Source: Bacteroidia bacterium
GTDB taxonomy: Bacteria; Bacteroidota; Bacteroidia; Flavobacteriales_E; Vicingaceae
DNA length: 40,855 nucleotides
Reading direction: 5' to 3'
Assembly: GCA_030429925.1 (NCBI GenBank)
Contig: JAUIGQ010000008.1
Span: 1 to 40,855, forward strand
Shown piece by piece: positions 19,676 to 29,002 of the stretch; the first letter of the stretch is position 1; each line of letters opens with the position of its first letter. The translations under genes and the position numbers were made by a program. The notes under the pieces are model-generated. The model was not told the origin of the DNA and ran no database searches. It saw only the letters and a list, made by a program, of their open reading frames with translations.

Positions 19676-19936
19676 ATGGTGCTATTGTTTTTATCAACCG
19701 GTGAGTTATTCTTTGTAGGACTCGTGATCGTTATGCTCTTTGGGTCGAAAAAGATACCTGAGATCGCCAGAGGTCTTGGAAAGGGAATTCGAGAGTTCAA
19801 AAATGCCACCAGCGATATTCAGGAAGAGATCCGAAAAACAAGTACCGAGATCAAGGAGTCTACTGATCCGCTTGACCAAGTAAAAAATCCATCGACTTCT
19901 AGAACAGAAGAAAAAGCAAATCCAAAGAGTAAGTAG
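19676..19936 (+). CDS. tatA: Sec-independent translocase TatA-like
   Basis: An 86-residue TatA/TatE-type subunit, the pore-forming part of the twin-arginine pathway for folded proteins. A short N-terminal transmembrane helix (about 9-22) is followed by the FG hinge (LFGSKKIPE) and an amphipathic helix (IARGLGKGIREFKNAT). A charged tail completes it, which is the normal TatA layout. ATG 19676 gives the usual short N-terminus; the GTG at 19667 adds three residues. No tatC lies here, as is common in Bacteroidota. Its stop overlaps the GTG start of the antiporter by one base, so the two are co-translated. TatB is less likely given the length. Confidence 0.85.
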   Translation: MVLLFLSTGELFFVGLVIVMLFGSKKIPEIARGLGKGIREFKNATSDIQEEIRKTSTEIKESTDPLDQVKNPSTSRTEEKANPKSK

Positions 19937-20883
19937 TGGATTATCTATTGCTGATAGGTGGTATCATTGCTCTTCTAATCGGAGGTGAAGCATTGGTTCG
20001 AGGAGCTGTTGGTATGGCCCTTCGTTTTAAAATATCCACTCTGGTCATTGGAATGACCATCGTTTCCTTTGGTACTTCAGCACCTGAATTACTGGTAAGT
20101 CTCAGTTCAGTCCTTGGGGGTTATGATGATGTTGGGGTAGGGGCTGTAGTAGGTTCTAATATTTCCAACCTGGGCCTTGTCCTCGGAATTACCGTCTTGA
20201 TCTTCCCAATTGCAGTTTCAAAGAATACGATCAAGATCGACTGGCCACTGATGATGATAGCGTCTCTTCTCTTTTACTTCTTAGGAAGGGACGGGCTGAT
20301 CTCTTTTTGGGAAGGTGTATTGTTTGTGGCAATTTTGATCTCCTTTTCAGTCTGGCTAGTGGTTCAGTCGAGAAAGGAGGGGAAGGCTCTTTATACAGAA
20401 GATGAATTGGAAAGCTTGGCGCATCATCGCCCACCTTTTAAGGATATAGCGTATATAGTGGGGGGAATGGTTGGTCTTTATTTTGGTGCCGAGTGGCTGA
20501 TCGAAGGAGTTATCAATATAGCAAGGGTACACTATATTTCAGAAAAGTTCATCTCTGTTACGGCTGTTGCATTTGGCACCTCTGTTCCTGAACTAGTCAC
20601 TTCTGCAGTAGCTGCATACAGAAAGGAAACTGATATTTCCATTGGAAATCTGATCGGGTCCAATGTCTTTAATATCTTGGCTATTCTAGGGATTACAGCT
20701 ATGGCACAACCAATAAAGCTTTCAGAATCTATCAATCATTTCGATATCTATTTCATGCTGGCGATATCTCTGTTGGTTTTTCCTCTCATGTACTTTGGAA
20801 GAGAGATCAATAGAATAAAAGGAGTGGTGCTTCTTCTTTTTTACTTTACCTACATTTATTTCGCATTCATGGCGGAATTTTAG
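19936..20883 (+). CDS. Calcium/sodium antiporter, CaCA family (YrbG-like)
   Basis: A 315-residue inner-membrane exchanger with about ten helices and the two inverted alpha repeats of the CaCA family: SFGTSAPELLVS ... VVGSNISNLGLVLG at about residues 36-80, and AFGTSVPELVTS ... LIGSNVFNILAILG at about 213-255. The acidic Glu in each GTSxPEL motif coordinates the cation. It probably exports Ca2+ in exchange for Na+ or H+, though ion choice cannot be fixed from sequence. The start is GTG, overlapping the tatA stop (TAGTG). A terminator hairpin begins at its own stop codon. Confidence 0.9.
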   Translation: MDYLLLIGGIIALLIGGEALVRGAVGMALRFKISTLVIGMTIVSFGTSAPELLVSLSSVLGGYDDVGVGAVVGSNISNLGLVLGITVLIFPIAVSKNTIKIDWPLMMIASLLFYFLGRDGLISFWEGVLFVAILISFSVWLVVQSRKEGKALYTEDELESLAHHRPPFKDIAYIVGGMVGLYFGAEWLIEGVINIARVHYISEKFISVTAVAFGTSVPELVTSAVAAYRKETDISIGNLIGSNVFNILAILGITAMAQPIKLSESINHFDIYFMLAISLLVFPLMYFGREINRIKGVVLLLFYFTYIYFAFMAEF

Positions 20884-20934
20884 GGGGTGTCATCCTAAAA
20901 AATAACTTTTTTCAAAATAACCCCCTAATTTTTT
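20880..20934 (+). terminator. Terminator of the tatA-antiporter unit
   Basis: TTAGGGGGT (20880-20888, containing the stop codon) pairs with ACCCCCTAA (20920-20928), followed by six T. The 9-bp stem is clear but the 31-base loop is long. Confidence 0.6.
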
Positions 20935-20988
20935 AAGGGTGTTGATAAAAATTAACCTCTTTTTAATAATGGGATGTGCATTTTGAAT

Positions 20989-20996
20989 TAAATTTG
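20989..20996 (+). promoter_or_regulatory. Candidate -7 box (TAAATTTG) for glnN
   Basis: An exact TAnnTTTG 22 bases before the glnN ATG. The -33 region (20961-20966) is T-rich but lacks TTG. Confidence 0.5.
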
Positions 20997-21018
20997 CCAA
21001 AATTTTAAAATCAACCCC

Positions 21019-23211
21019 ATGTCAACACTTCGTTTTAAAGCTCTTGAGTCATCAATGAATCGCACACCAAGAGCAGTAGAGGCTCCATCTGAAAAGATCT
21101 CTGATTATTATGGTAAGAATGTCTTTGATAGAAAAGCAATGGCTGAGTATATGCCTAGCGATCTTTATAAAGAGGTTGTTAATGCTATTGATCAAGGAAA
21201 TCGTGTTGAGCGAAAACTGATGAATCATGTAGCTTCTGCAATGAAAGCATGGGCAATTGAAAAGAAGGTAACTCACTATACACACTGGTTTCAACCTCTA
21301 ACTGGAACAACTGCGGAAAAGCATGATGCTTTCTTTGAGCCTTTGAGCGATAATGATGTGATAGAAAGATTCGACGGAAGTCAGTTGGCACAGCAAGAGC
21401 CTGATGCATCTAGTCTTCCGAGTGGTGGAATCAGAAATACTTTTGAAGCAAGAGGATATACGGCATGGGATCCTAGTTCTCCAGCATTTGTGATAGGAAA
21501 GCTTTTGTGCATTCCAACAATTTATATCTCCTATACAGGTGAGGCCTTGGATTATAAAACTCCACTTTTGAAAGCACTCAGCGCTGTTGATCAAGCTGCT
21601 GTAGATGTTTGTCAGTATTTCGACAAGAAGGTGACAAAAGTGAATGCCACCCTCGGTTGGGAGCAGGAGTACTTCTTGGTCGACAAAGCACTTTATGCTG
21701 CAAGACCGGATCTTGCTTTGACCGGAAGAACTGTTTTTGGTCATAGTCCTGCCAAGGGACAAGAATTAAGCGATCACTATTTTGGATCCATTCCGGAAAG
21801 AGCTCATGCTTTTATGAATGAGTTAGAGATCGAGTGTATGAAATTGGGAATTCCTGTTAAGACAAGACATAACGAAGTAGCTCCAAACCAGTTTGAGTTC
21901 GCACCAATCTTTGAAGAGGCGAATCTTGCAGTGGATCACAACCAGTTGTTCATGGATATCATGGATAAGGTTTCTAAAAAGCACAATTTCGAAGTGTTGT
22001 TGCATGAGAAGCCATTTGCCAATGTAAATGGATCAGGAAAGCACAACAACTGGTCTTTGTCAACTAATACAGGTGTTAATCTGTTGAGTCCGGGTAAGAA
22101 TCCAAAATCAAATCTTCGTTTCCTTACTTTCTTGGTCAATACCATAAAAGCGGTATACGACTATGAGAAATTAGTGAGAGCAAGTTTTGCTACAGCGGGG
22201 AATGAGCACAGACTAGGAGCCAATGAAGCACCTCCGGCAATAATCTCTGTTTTTATAGGTAGAGAGTTGACCAAAATGCTCGACACTTTAGTATCAAAAG
22301 TGAAAGATGATAAGGCCCTTACGCCTGAGGAGAAGACCCAATTGAAAATGAATATTGGTAAGATCCCGGAGATCTTATTAGATAACACAGATAGAAATAG
22401 AACTTCTCCTTTTGCCTTTACGGGAAATAAGTTTGAATTGAGGGCTGTTGGTTCCTCAGCAAACTGCTCTTCTGCCATGACCATCTTGAATGCAATTGTC
22501 GCGAAGCAGTTGAAGAAGTTCAAGCAAGATGTAGATAAGCTGATCAATGCAGGAACGAAGAAAGATGACGCAATCCTAAGGGTGTTGAAGAAATACACGA
22601 CAGCTTCTAAGAACATCAGATTTGAGGGAAACGGTTACGGAGAGGAATGGGTGAAAGAAGCCGCAAAAAGAGGCTTGTCAAATATGAGAACTACCCCTGA
22701 GGCTCTTCATGAATTAGGTTCTAAGCAAACGGTGGAACTGTTTGAGAGTCTAAATATCATGACCGAAAGAGAAACCTTAGCAAGACAAGAGATCGCTTTT
22801 GATCTCTATGCTAACTTGATCAGAATTGAAGCTAGAATTCTTGGTGATCTGGCAGAAAATCACATTTTACCTTGTGTTTTCAAATACCAGAATGAATTGA
22901 TCAAGAACGTTCAAGGGCTGAAAGAGATCTTGACTGCGGCAGAATTTAAAGACGCTGCCTCAGTGCAACTTACCATTGTAAAGGACATCTCAAAGCATGC
23001 AAAAGTTGTTAGGGAAACTGTGCATGTAATGATCGAAGAAAGAAAGAGGATCAACAAGCTGGAAAGTGCCCAAGAAAAAGCCACTGAATACTGCAATACC
23101 ATCAAGCCAATGTTCGATAAGATCAGATATAGCGTTGATAAATTGGAGTTGCTGGTTGATGATGAAGTTTGGCCTTTACCTAAGTACAGAGAATTATTGT
23201 TTACACACTAA
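21019..23211 (+). CDS. glnN: Glutamine synthetase type III
   Basis: This enzyme joins ammonia and glutamate using ATP and is the main nitrogen-assimilation enzyme in many Bacteroidota. At 730 residues it has the length of the GSIII class, far longer than GSI (about 470). Class motifs include WEQEYFLVD (metal-binding Glu), KTRHNEVAPNQFEFAP, NVNGSGKHNNWSLSTNTGVNLL (glutamate/ATP loop) and RLGANEAPPAIISVFIG. The C-terminal helical part from about 600, with a basic run near ERKRINKL, belongs to the type III form. It is monocistronic, with a -7 box upstream. No regulatory gene (glnB, amtB) is adjacent. Confidence 0.95.
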   Translation: MSTLRFKALESSMNRTPRAVEAPSEKISDYYGKNVFDRKAMAEYMPSDLYKEVVNAIDQGNRVERKLMNHVASAMKAWAIEKKVTHYTHWFQPLTGTTAEKHDAFFEPLSDNDVIERFDGSQLAQQEPDASSLPSGGIRNTFEARGYTAWDPSSPAFVIGKLLCIPTIYISYTGEALDYKTPLLKALSAVDQAAVDVCQYFDKKVTKVNATLGWEQEYFLVDKALYAARPDLALTGRTVFGHSPAKGQELSDHYFGSIPERAHAFMNELEIECMKLGIPVKTRHNEVAPNQFEFAPIFEEANLAVDHNQLFMDIMDKVSKKHNFEVLLHEKPFANVNGSGKHNNWSLSTNTGVNLLSPGKNPKSNLRFLTFLVNTIKAVYDYEKLVRASFATAGNEHRLGANEAPPAIISVFIGRELTKMLDTLVSKVKDDKALTPEEKTQLKMNIGKIPEILLDNTDRNRTSPFAFTGNKFELRAVGSSANCSSAMTILNAIVAKQLKKFKQDVDKLINAGTKKDDAILRVLKKYTTASKNIRFEGNGYGEEWVKEAAKRGLSNMRTTPEALHELGSKQTVELFESLNIMTERETLARQEIAFDLYANLIRIEARILGDLAENHILPCVFKYQNELIKNVQGLKEILTAAEFKDAASVQLTIVKDISKHAKVVRETVHVMIEERKRINKLESAQEKATEYCNTIKPMFDKIRYSVDKLELLVDDEVWPLPKYRELLFTH

Positions 23212-23336
23212 TTTGCTTGGCTCTCAGTTATATGACTGTTAAATATTGAATTTTTATTAAATGTCGGTTAATTCTGCTACATTTAAGAAGCAAAAATTTG
23301 TTTATTTTAGCAGCCATTGAAAAATACCAAACGCCA

Positions 23337-25334
23337 ATGAAATTATCCAGAGTTCTTGGATTCTCTTTACTAACTCTGCTATTTTCCTTCCAGCTTTCTG
23401 CTCAGAAAAGTTACCTTGAAGATGCGGATCGTGCGCTCTATGAGGAGGAAAAATATTTTGAGGCCATAGAGATGTATAAGAAAGCCTATGTGAAGGAGAA
23501 AGGTCGTGATGTGAAAGCTGAGATCATCTTCAAGATTGCCGAATCTTATAGATTGAGTGATCAAACTGAACAGGCCCAAGTGTGGTACGATAAGTCGATC
23601 ATCGCTCAGTATGCGGACCCTATTGCCAGACTTAGGTTAGCTGAAATGAAGATGCAGAATGGCAAGTACGATGAGGCCTTGGTTGAATTTCAAAAGTATG
23701 CTGCTGAAAGACCTGAAGACCCGAGAGGAAAGAACGGTATTGAAGGAGCGAAGAAAGCTCAAGAATGGGAAGATAACCCCGATACTTATGTGGTTGAGCC
23801 TGTTGTCTTGATCAACTCTGAATTTTATGATTACGCACCAACATTTGCCGACAAGAAGAATGAGGAAATGATCTTCACTTCTACTAGAGAAGGTTCTGTT
23901 GGAAATGAGACATCTGAAGTAACAGGTGATAACTTTTCTGACCTATACTTTTCTCAAAGAGATAGAAAAGGAAAGTGGAGCGAGCCAGTTCTTGTTGAGG
24001 GCGAAGGAGTAAATACTGAATTCAGTGAAGGTGCTGCAGTCTTGAACAGCAGGAGAAATATCATGTATTTCACTCGTTGCAAGGTTGAAAAGAACGGATA
24101 TGTTGGTTGCCAATTGATCTCAGCTAAGAAAATGGGAAATAAGTTCGGCCAGGCTGAACCGATTCCAATCTCTAATGATAGTGCTGTAATTGGTCATCCC
24201 GCAATTACTCCTGACGACAAGATCATCATTTTTGCTTCTGATCTAGAAGGTGGAATGGGTGGAAAGGACCTATGGTATATTAAAGAAGAGGGAAGAGGAC
24301 AATGGTCTTCTCCTATCAACTTGGGTCCGGATATTAATACGGAAGGAAATGAGATGTTCCCTTATGTGAGAGACAATGGTGATCTGTATTTCTCTTCTGA
24401 CGGACATATGGGAATGGGTGGATTGGATATCTATCATGCAAAGAAGCAAGGAGAAGGACAATGGGGAAAGGTCGAAAATCTAAAAGCTCCGATCAACTCA
24501 TACTCCAATGACTTTTCTATCATCTTTGATGGAGACCACGATCGTGGTTATATCACTTCAAGCAGACCGGGTGGAAGAGGTAAGGATGATATTTGGCAAT
24601 TCTCAAGACCTCCAGTGCTATTTGTGCTAAAGGTTGAAGTTAGGGATTCTGAAACTGGTGAGATCTTACCGGCATCAAACGTAAAGTTGATCGGTACTGA
24701 TGGAACTAGCGCTGAAAAAGAGACCCAGTCTAACGGTCAAACAGAGTTTGCCGATAATGGAGGAGAGTCTTACATCAATCCTAATACTTCTTACTCAATT
24801 ACTGTTAGTAAGCCGGGATATTTGAACGCTAAGGGAAAAGAAACTACAGTTGGACTTGAAGAGTCTAAGATCTTCGCTCACTTATATGAGTTGATCCCGA
24901 TCAAAGAAGAAGGTATCAAGCTTCCGGAGATCTTGTATGAATTTGACAAAACTACTTTGACAGATCAAGCGAAGGATTCTTTGGATTATCTGTATGATAT
25001 CCTTGTAAACAACCCACAGATCGTTATTGAGCTAAGAGCGAATACAGACTCCAGAGGTAGCGATAAGTATAACTTGAAGTTATCTCAGGGTCGTGCAGAA
25101 TCTGTTGTAAAGTACCTCTCATCTCTTGGTATTGCATCTGAAAGAATGGTGCCTAAGGGATATGGTGAAACCAATCTATTGATATCTGATGCAGAGATCA
25201 ATAAGATGGCTACAGAAGAAGAAAGAGAAGCTGCTCACCAGTTGAACAGACGAACCGACTTTATCGTCCTGAGGGATGATTATGTTCCGCAAGATCAAGG
25301 TGATGGCGGAGCAACCGATAGCGGAGAAGAGTAG
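23337..25334 (+). CDS. PorE-like envelope protein: TPR, beta-propeller, carboxypeptidase-regulatory and OmpA domains
   Basis: 665 residues with signal peptide MKLSRVLGFSLLTLLFSFQL ending at AQ; ATG 23337 is chosen because the upstream in-frame start at 23298 puts 13 polar residues before it. Domains in order: TPR about 25-140; PD40/WD40-like propeller about 145-430 (EEMIFTSTREGS, DKIIIFASDLEGGMGGKDLWY, GDLYFSSDGHMGMGGLDIY); carboxypeptidase-regulatory fold about 438-525; OmpA peptidoglycan-binding domain about 540-645 (YEFDKTTL, NTDSRGSDKYNLKLSQGRA). This order is that of PorE, a T9SS component that ties the outer-membrane part to peptidoglycan. Many Bacteroidota have several such paralogues, so a T9SS role is inferred. 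There is no lipobox Cys. Confidence 0.8.
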   Translation: MKLSRVLGFSLLTLLFSFQLSAQKSYLEDADRALYEEEKYFEAIEMYKKAYVKEKGRDVKAEIIFKIAESYRLSDQTEQAQVWYDKSIIAQYADPIARLRLAEMKMQNGKYDEALVEFQKYAAERPEDPRGKNGIEGAKKAQEWEDNPDTYVVEPVVLINSEFYDYAPTFADKKNEEMIFTSTREGSVGNETSEVTGDNFSDLYFSQRDRKGKWSEPVLVEGEGVNTEFSEGAAVLNSRRNIMYFTRCKVEKNGYVGCQLISAKKMGNKFGQAEPIPISNDSAVIGHPAITPDDKIIIFASDLEGGMGGKDLWYIKEEGRGQWSSPINLGPDINTEGNEMFPYVRDNGDLYFSSDGHMGMGGLDIYHAKKQGEGQWGKVENLKAPINSYSNDFSIIFDGDHDRGYITSSRPGGRGKDDIWQFSRPPVLFVLKVEVRDSETGEILPASNVKLIGTDGTSAEKETQSNGQTEFADNGGESYINPNTSYSITVSKPGYLNAKGKETTVGLEESKIFAHLYELIPIKEEGIKLPEILYEFDKTTLTDQAKDSLDYLYDILVNNPQIVIELRANTDSRGSDKYNLKLSQGRAESVVKYLSSLGIASERMVPKGYGETNLLISDAEINKMATEEEREAAHQLNRRTDFIVLRDDYVPQDQGDGGATDSGEE

Positions 25335-25353
25335 ATGAAATTGAATATAATTG

Positions 25354-25387
25354 AACATCCTTTATCCTAGATAGAGGATGTTTTTTT
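25354..25387 (+). terminator. Terminator of the PorE-like gene
   Basis: AACATCCT (25354-25361) pairs with AGGATGTT (25375-25382), extendable by about three pairs, followed by T to 25387. It ends only 15 bases before the purM ATG. Confidence 0.75.
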
Positions 25388-25402
25388 ATTTTACAAGCTG
25401 TA

Positions 25403-26575
25403 ATGGATCAGAAAGAAAGATATAATCAAAGAGGTGTCTCAGCTGATAAGGAAGACGTTCACAAGGCCATCGAAAAGATCGACAAAGGATTATTCCCTAA
25501 GGCTTTCTGCAAGATCGTACCGGATCACCTAAGCAATAGTGAAGAACATTGCATCGTCATGCATGCAGACGGTGCAGGAACCAAATCTTCCTTGGCCTAT
25601 ATGTATTGGAAAGAGACAGGCGACCTTTCTGTTTGGAAAGGAATAGCCATGGATGCTCTGGCTATGAATATTGATGACTTGCTTTGTGTAGGCTGTACTT
25701 CTAATATTCTCCTTTCATCTACCATAGGTAGAAATAAGAATTTGATTCCCGGAGAAGTAATATCTGCTATTATTAATGGCACTGAGGAGATCTTGGAAGA
25801 ATTAAGATCCTATGGAATTGAGATATATAGCACCGGCGGAGAAACAGCTGATGTTGGCGACTTGGTGAGAACCATCATTGTTGATTCAACCGTCACTGCA
25901 AGAATGAAGAGGACGGATGTTATCTCCAATGACAGAATTAAAGCCGGAGATGTGATCGTTGGATTGGCTTCTTATGGTCAGGCCGACTATGAGCATGAGT
26001 ACAATGGTGGCATGGGAAGTAACGGACTCACTTCTGCCCGTCATGATGTATTCCATAAATATTTGATGGAGAAGTTTCCCGAATCATTTGATCCTGCTAC
26101 TCCAAAGGAGCTTGTGTATTCCGGGACTAAAAAGTTGACAGAGGAGTTGTATGGTGTTCCTGTAGATATTGGAAAGCTTGTCTTGTCTCCAACCAGAACC
26201 TATGCGCCTATTATAAAGAAAATGCTGGAGCAGCATAGATCTGAGATCCATGGTATGGTCCATTGCAGCGGAGGAGCTCAAACCAAGGTGCTGCACTTCA
26301 TTGATGATCTTCATGTGATCAAAGACAACTTATTTGAAGTACCTCCTCTTTTTAAATTGATCCAGAATGAAAGCAAGACAGATTGGAGAGAGATGTATAA
26401 GGTTTTCAATATGGGTCACAGAATGGAATTGTATACATCAAAAGAGACAGCTGAAAGTTTGATCGAAATATCTGAATCCTTTGGCGTTGATGCACAGATC
26501 GTTGGTAGGGTTGAAGCCAATGAAGGAAAGAAGGTGACGATCAGGTCAGAGCATGGTGAATTTGAGTATTCTTAA
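25403..26575 (+). CDS. purM: Phosphoribosylformylglycinamidine cyclo-ligase (AIR synthetase)
   Basis: PurM closes the imidazole ring in purine synthesis, making AIR from FGAM with ATP. The 390-residue protein starts with YNQRGVSADKEDVHKAI. HADGAGTKSSLAYMY matches the PurM substrate loop (usually DGVGTK), MDALAMNIDDLLCVG the metal/ATP site, and STGGETADVGDLVRT the GGET(A/S) motif. GLASYGQADYEHEYNGGMGSNGLTSAR and HCSGGAQTKVLHF also fit. This longer, diverged form is the usual one in Bacteroidota. No other pur gene is adjacent. The upstream terminator leaves almost no room for a separate promoter. Confidence 0.93.
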   Translation: MDQKERYNQRGVSADKEDVHKAIEKIDKGLFPKAFCKIVPDHLSNSEEHCIVMHADGAGTKSSLAYMYWKETGDLSVWKGIAMDALAMNIDDLLCVGCTSNILLSSTIGRNKNLIPGEVISAIINGTEEILEELRSYGIEIYSTGGETADVGDLVRTIIVDSTVTARMKRTDVISNDRIKAGDVIVGLASYGQADYEHEYNGGMGSNGLTSARHDVFHKYLMEKFPESFDPATPKELVYSGTKKLTEELYGVPVDIGKLVLSPTRTYAPIIKKMLEQHRSEIHGMVHCSGGAQTKVLHFIDDLHVIKDNLFEVPPLFKLIQNESKTDWREMYKVFNMGHRMELYTSKETAESLIEISESFGVDAQIVGRVEANEGKKVTIRSEHGEFEYS

Positions 26576-26576
26576 G

Positions 26577-26640
26577 TAGAACAAGGAGAAAAGAACGAAG
26601 AGAAAAGACGAATAAAGGGATTTCTTTACTCTTTCATCTG
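26577..26640 (+). repeat. Purine-rich then pyrimidine-rich intergenic repeat
   Basis: After the purM stop, an AGAA/GAGAAAAGA-type string is followed by a pyrimidine-rich string (TTTCTTTACTCTTTC) that could fold back on it. It resembles the strings after gyrB and the acyl-CoA dehydrogenase. It fills most of the gap to prfA. Confidence 0.4.
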
Positions 26641-26645
26641 AACAA

Positions 26646-27743
26646 ATGAGCAGTTTAATAGAGAAATTATCTTCCATCAAAGAAAGGTGGAACGAGGTAG
26701 GTCAGCTGATCACCGATCCGGATATCATTGCCGATATGGGTCGTTATGTAAAGTTGAATAAGGAATACAGCGATCTTAAGGTCATAGTAGATGCCTACGA
26801 TGATTATAAGAATGTCCTGGACAATATCAGTTCTTCCAAGGAGATCCTCTCCAATGAAAAGGATGAGGAATTCAGAGAAATGGCTAAAGCTGAATTAGCT
26901 GAGCTTGAATCAAGAAGGGATGATTTGGAAGAAGAGATAAAGATCATGCTGGTTCCAAAAGATCCTGACGACGATAAGAATGTGATCATCGAGATCAGAG
27001 CAGGAACAGGTGGAGATGAGGCTAGTATTTTTGCGGGCGATCTTTACAGGATGTACACCAAGTTCATTGAGAGCAAGGGGTGGAAGCACGAATTGACAAC
27101 GATGAATGAAGGTACTGCCGGTGGCTTTAAAGAGATCAGCTTTGAGGTAAGCGGAGATAATGTCTATGGTACCATGAAGTTTGAGTCAGGTGTGCATAGG
27201 GTGCAAAGAGTGCCCCAAACCGAAACACAAGGAAGGGTGCATACTTCTGCAGCTTCAGTTGCGGTTCTTCCCGAAGCGGATGAAGTAGATGTAAAGATCA
27301 ATCCAGCAGATATCAAGAAAGACACTTATAGAGCTTCCGGGGCAGGTGGACAGCACGTTAACAAAACTGAATCAGCAGTTCGTTTAACACACATACCAAC
27401 TAATACAGTTGTGGAATGTCAGGACGGTCGTTCCCAGTTAAAGAACTATGAGAAAGCGATGAAGGTTTTGAGATCAAAGATCTATGAAGCCGAAGTAGAG
27501 AGAAGAGAGAAGGAGATAGCAGCCGACAGAAAGTCGCAAGTTTCTACAGGAGACAGATCTGCAAAGATTCGAACCTATAATTATCCCCAAGGAAGAGTTA
27601 CTGATCATCGGATCAATCTTACCCTGTACAATTTAGACGGGGTAATGAACGGTGAAATTGGAGAAGTAATAGAAGCATTAAGAGTTGCTGAAAATGCCGA
27701 GAAGTTGCAGGCAGGCCTAGAGGAAGACAATATTCAGAACTAA
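26646..27743 (+). CDS. prfA: Peptide chain release factor 1
   Basis: RF1 ends translation at UAA and UAG. 365 residues: a helical N-terminal domain to about 105, then [20 protein letters not shown]. The stop-codon reading tripeptide is PQT at 190-192 ([16 protein letters not shown]), a PxT form, against SPF in RF2; E. coli RF1 has PAT. The catalytic GGQ is at 234-236 in [20 protein letters not shown]. No frameshift site of the prfB kind is seen. The pyrF start overlaps its stop (TAATG), so the two are co-translated. prmC, the GGQ methylase gene, is not adjacent. Confidence 0.96.
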   Translation: MSSLIEKLSSIKERWNEVGQLITDPDIIADMGRYVKLNKEYSDLKVIVDAYDDYKNVLDNISSSKEILSNEKDEEFREMAKAELAELESRRDDLEEEIKIMLVPKDPDDDKNVIIEIRAGTGGDEASIFAGDLYRMYTKFIESKGWKHELTTMNEGTAGGFKEISFEVSGDNVYGTMKFESGVHRVQRVPQTETQGRVHTSAASVAVLPEADEVDVKINPADIKKDTYRASGAGGQHVNKTESAVRLTHIPTNTVVECQDGRSQLKNYEKAMKVLRSKIYEAEVERREKEIAADRKSQVSTGDRSAKIRTYNYPQGRVTDHRINLTLYNLDGVMNGEIGEVIEALRVAENAEKLQAGLEEDNIQN

Positions 27744-28555
27744 TGAATAAAGATAAGCTCATATCGGAGATCAGAAGAAAGGGTTCCTTTTTATGCGTTG
27801 GCTTAGATACTGATCCTAAGAAGATCCCTTCTCACCTTCTGAGAGAGAAGGATCCGGTCTTTACTTTTAATAAGGCAATCATTGATGCAACTGCAGATCA
27901 TTGTGTTGCCTATAAACCCAATCTGGCCTTTTATGAAGCATTGGGTCCTGCAGGCTTGGAAAGCCTAGAGAAGACAATGGAATATATTCCAGCAGATTTC
28001 TTTACCATCGCCGATGCAAAGAGAGGAGATATTGGCAATACCGCCGCTAGCTATGCAAAAACGTTTTTCGAAACCTTCAATTTTGATTCTGTTACGGTAG
28101 CTCCCTATATGGGTAGAGACTCTGTAGACCCATTTCTTAACTATGAGGGTAAATGGGCCATTCTTCTGGCTTTAACCTCAAATAAGAGCTCTGCTGACTT
28201 TCAAATGAAAAAGTTGGAAAACGGGAGATACCTTTATGAGGAAGTTATCCAAGAATCCAAAGAATGGGGAAGTGATAGTGATCTAATGTATGTGGTTGGA
28301 GCCACAAAAGCCGATCTACTTCTTTCAATCAGGAAGTTCATTCCCAATCATTTCTTATTGGTGCCGGGTGTGGGAGCACAAGGCGGTAGCCTGTCAGAGG
28401 TTGCTCAGTATGGTATGAATAAAGATGTCGGATTGCTAGTGAACTCTTCAAGAGGGATCTTATATGCTTCTAATGGAGATGATTTCGCTGAAGCAGCTAA
28501 GAGAGAAGCGAAGAAGCTTCATACAGAAATGAAAGAGCTTCTTAGCAAGGTATAA
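27743..28555 (+). CDS. pyrF: Orotidine 5'-phosphate decarboxylase, type 2
   Basis: PyrF makes UMP from OMP, the last step of de novo pyrimidine synthesis. The 270-residue length and motif [20 protein letters not shown] (catalytic Lys/Asp) identify the type 2 subfamily. [14 protein letters not shown] near the N-terminus and [18 protein letters not shown] plus [12 protein letters not shown] at the phosphate site complete the TIM barrel. It overlaps prfA by one base. Downstream lies the gene-free repeat region, with no plain terminator of its own. Confidence 0.95.
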   Translation: MNKDKLISEIRRKGSFLCVGLDTDPKKIPSHLLREKDPVFTFNKAIIDATADHCVAYKPNLAFYEALGPAGLESLEKTMEYIPADFFTIADAKRGDIGNTAASYAKTFFETFNFDSVTVAPYMGRDSVDPFLNYEGKWAILLALTSNKSSADFQMKKLENGRYLYEEVIQESKEWGSDSDLMYVVGATKADLLLSIRKFIPNHFLLVPGVGAQGGSLSEVAQYGMNKDVGLLVNSSRGILYASNGDDFAEAAKREAKKLHTEMKELLSKV

Positions 28556-28734
28556 GCTATTCTTTTTCATGTTCATTTTTTGTCTTGACACAAAAAAGAA
28601 CCAAAAAAAGTCAAGATTCTGTGATGCTTCTTCCCTCCCTGCTTTTTTTAACGCCCTTCGCGTTGCGATCGCTCAGGGCTAAAAAAGCATTCCCTCCTGC
28701 GCCGGCTCGCCACAGAATCTGGCTCACGCTCATA

Positions 28735-28751
28735 ATCCTGCTTTGCAGGAT
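28735..28751. repeat. Perfect hairpin ATCCTGC-TTT-GCAGGAT
   Basis: A 7-bp perfect inverted repeat with a 3-base loop, inside the composite repeat. It has no T-tract, so it is not a typical terminator. Confidence 0.6.
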
Positions 28752-29002
28752 AAAGTTGGCTTCACAGGACAATTCTTCTTGGAACGAAATGAAAGCTTAG
28801 TTAAGAGAAAAGCTCCAAGGTATCCTTGGAGATCATTCGGCCTAACTTGGCTTTCATAAGCGGAGAGGAGAATTTTCTGTGTGCCTGTGCTTTCTTTTGG
28901 TTCGTTTTCTTTTCACATAAAAGAAAATGAACAATGGTATAATGAAAGATCAATGATCAATGAATGTAATCGGTGGATTAGAAACCCGCCGGCAGCTTTT
29001 TG

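Noticed and set aside
21298-22616. Several minus-strand open frames of 60-154 codons opposite glnN
   Set aside because: All are shadows of the glutamine synthetase gene and carry no family signature.
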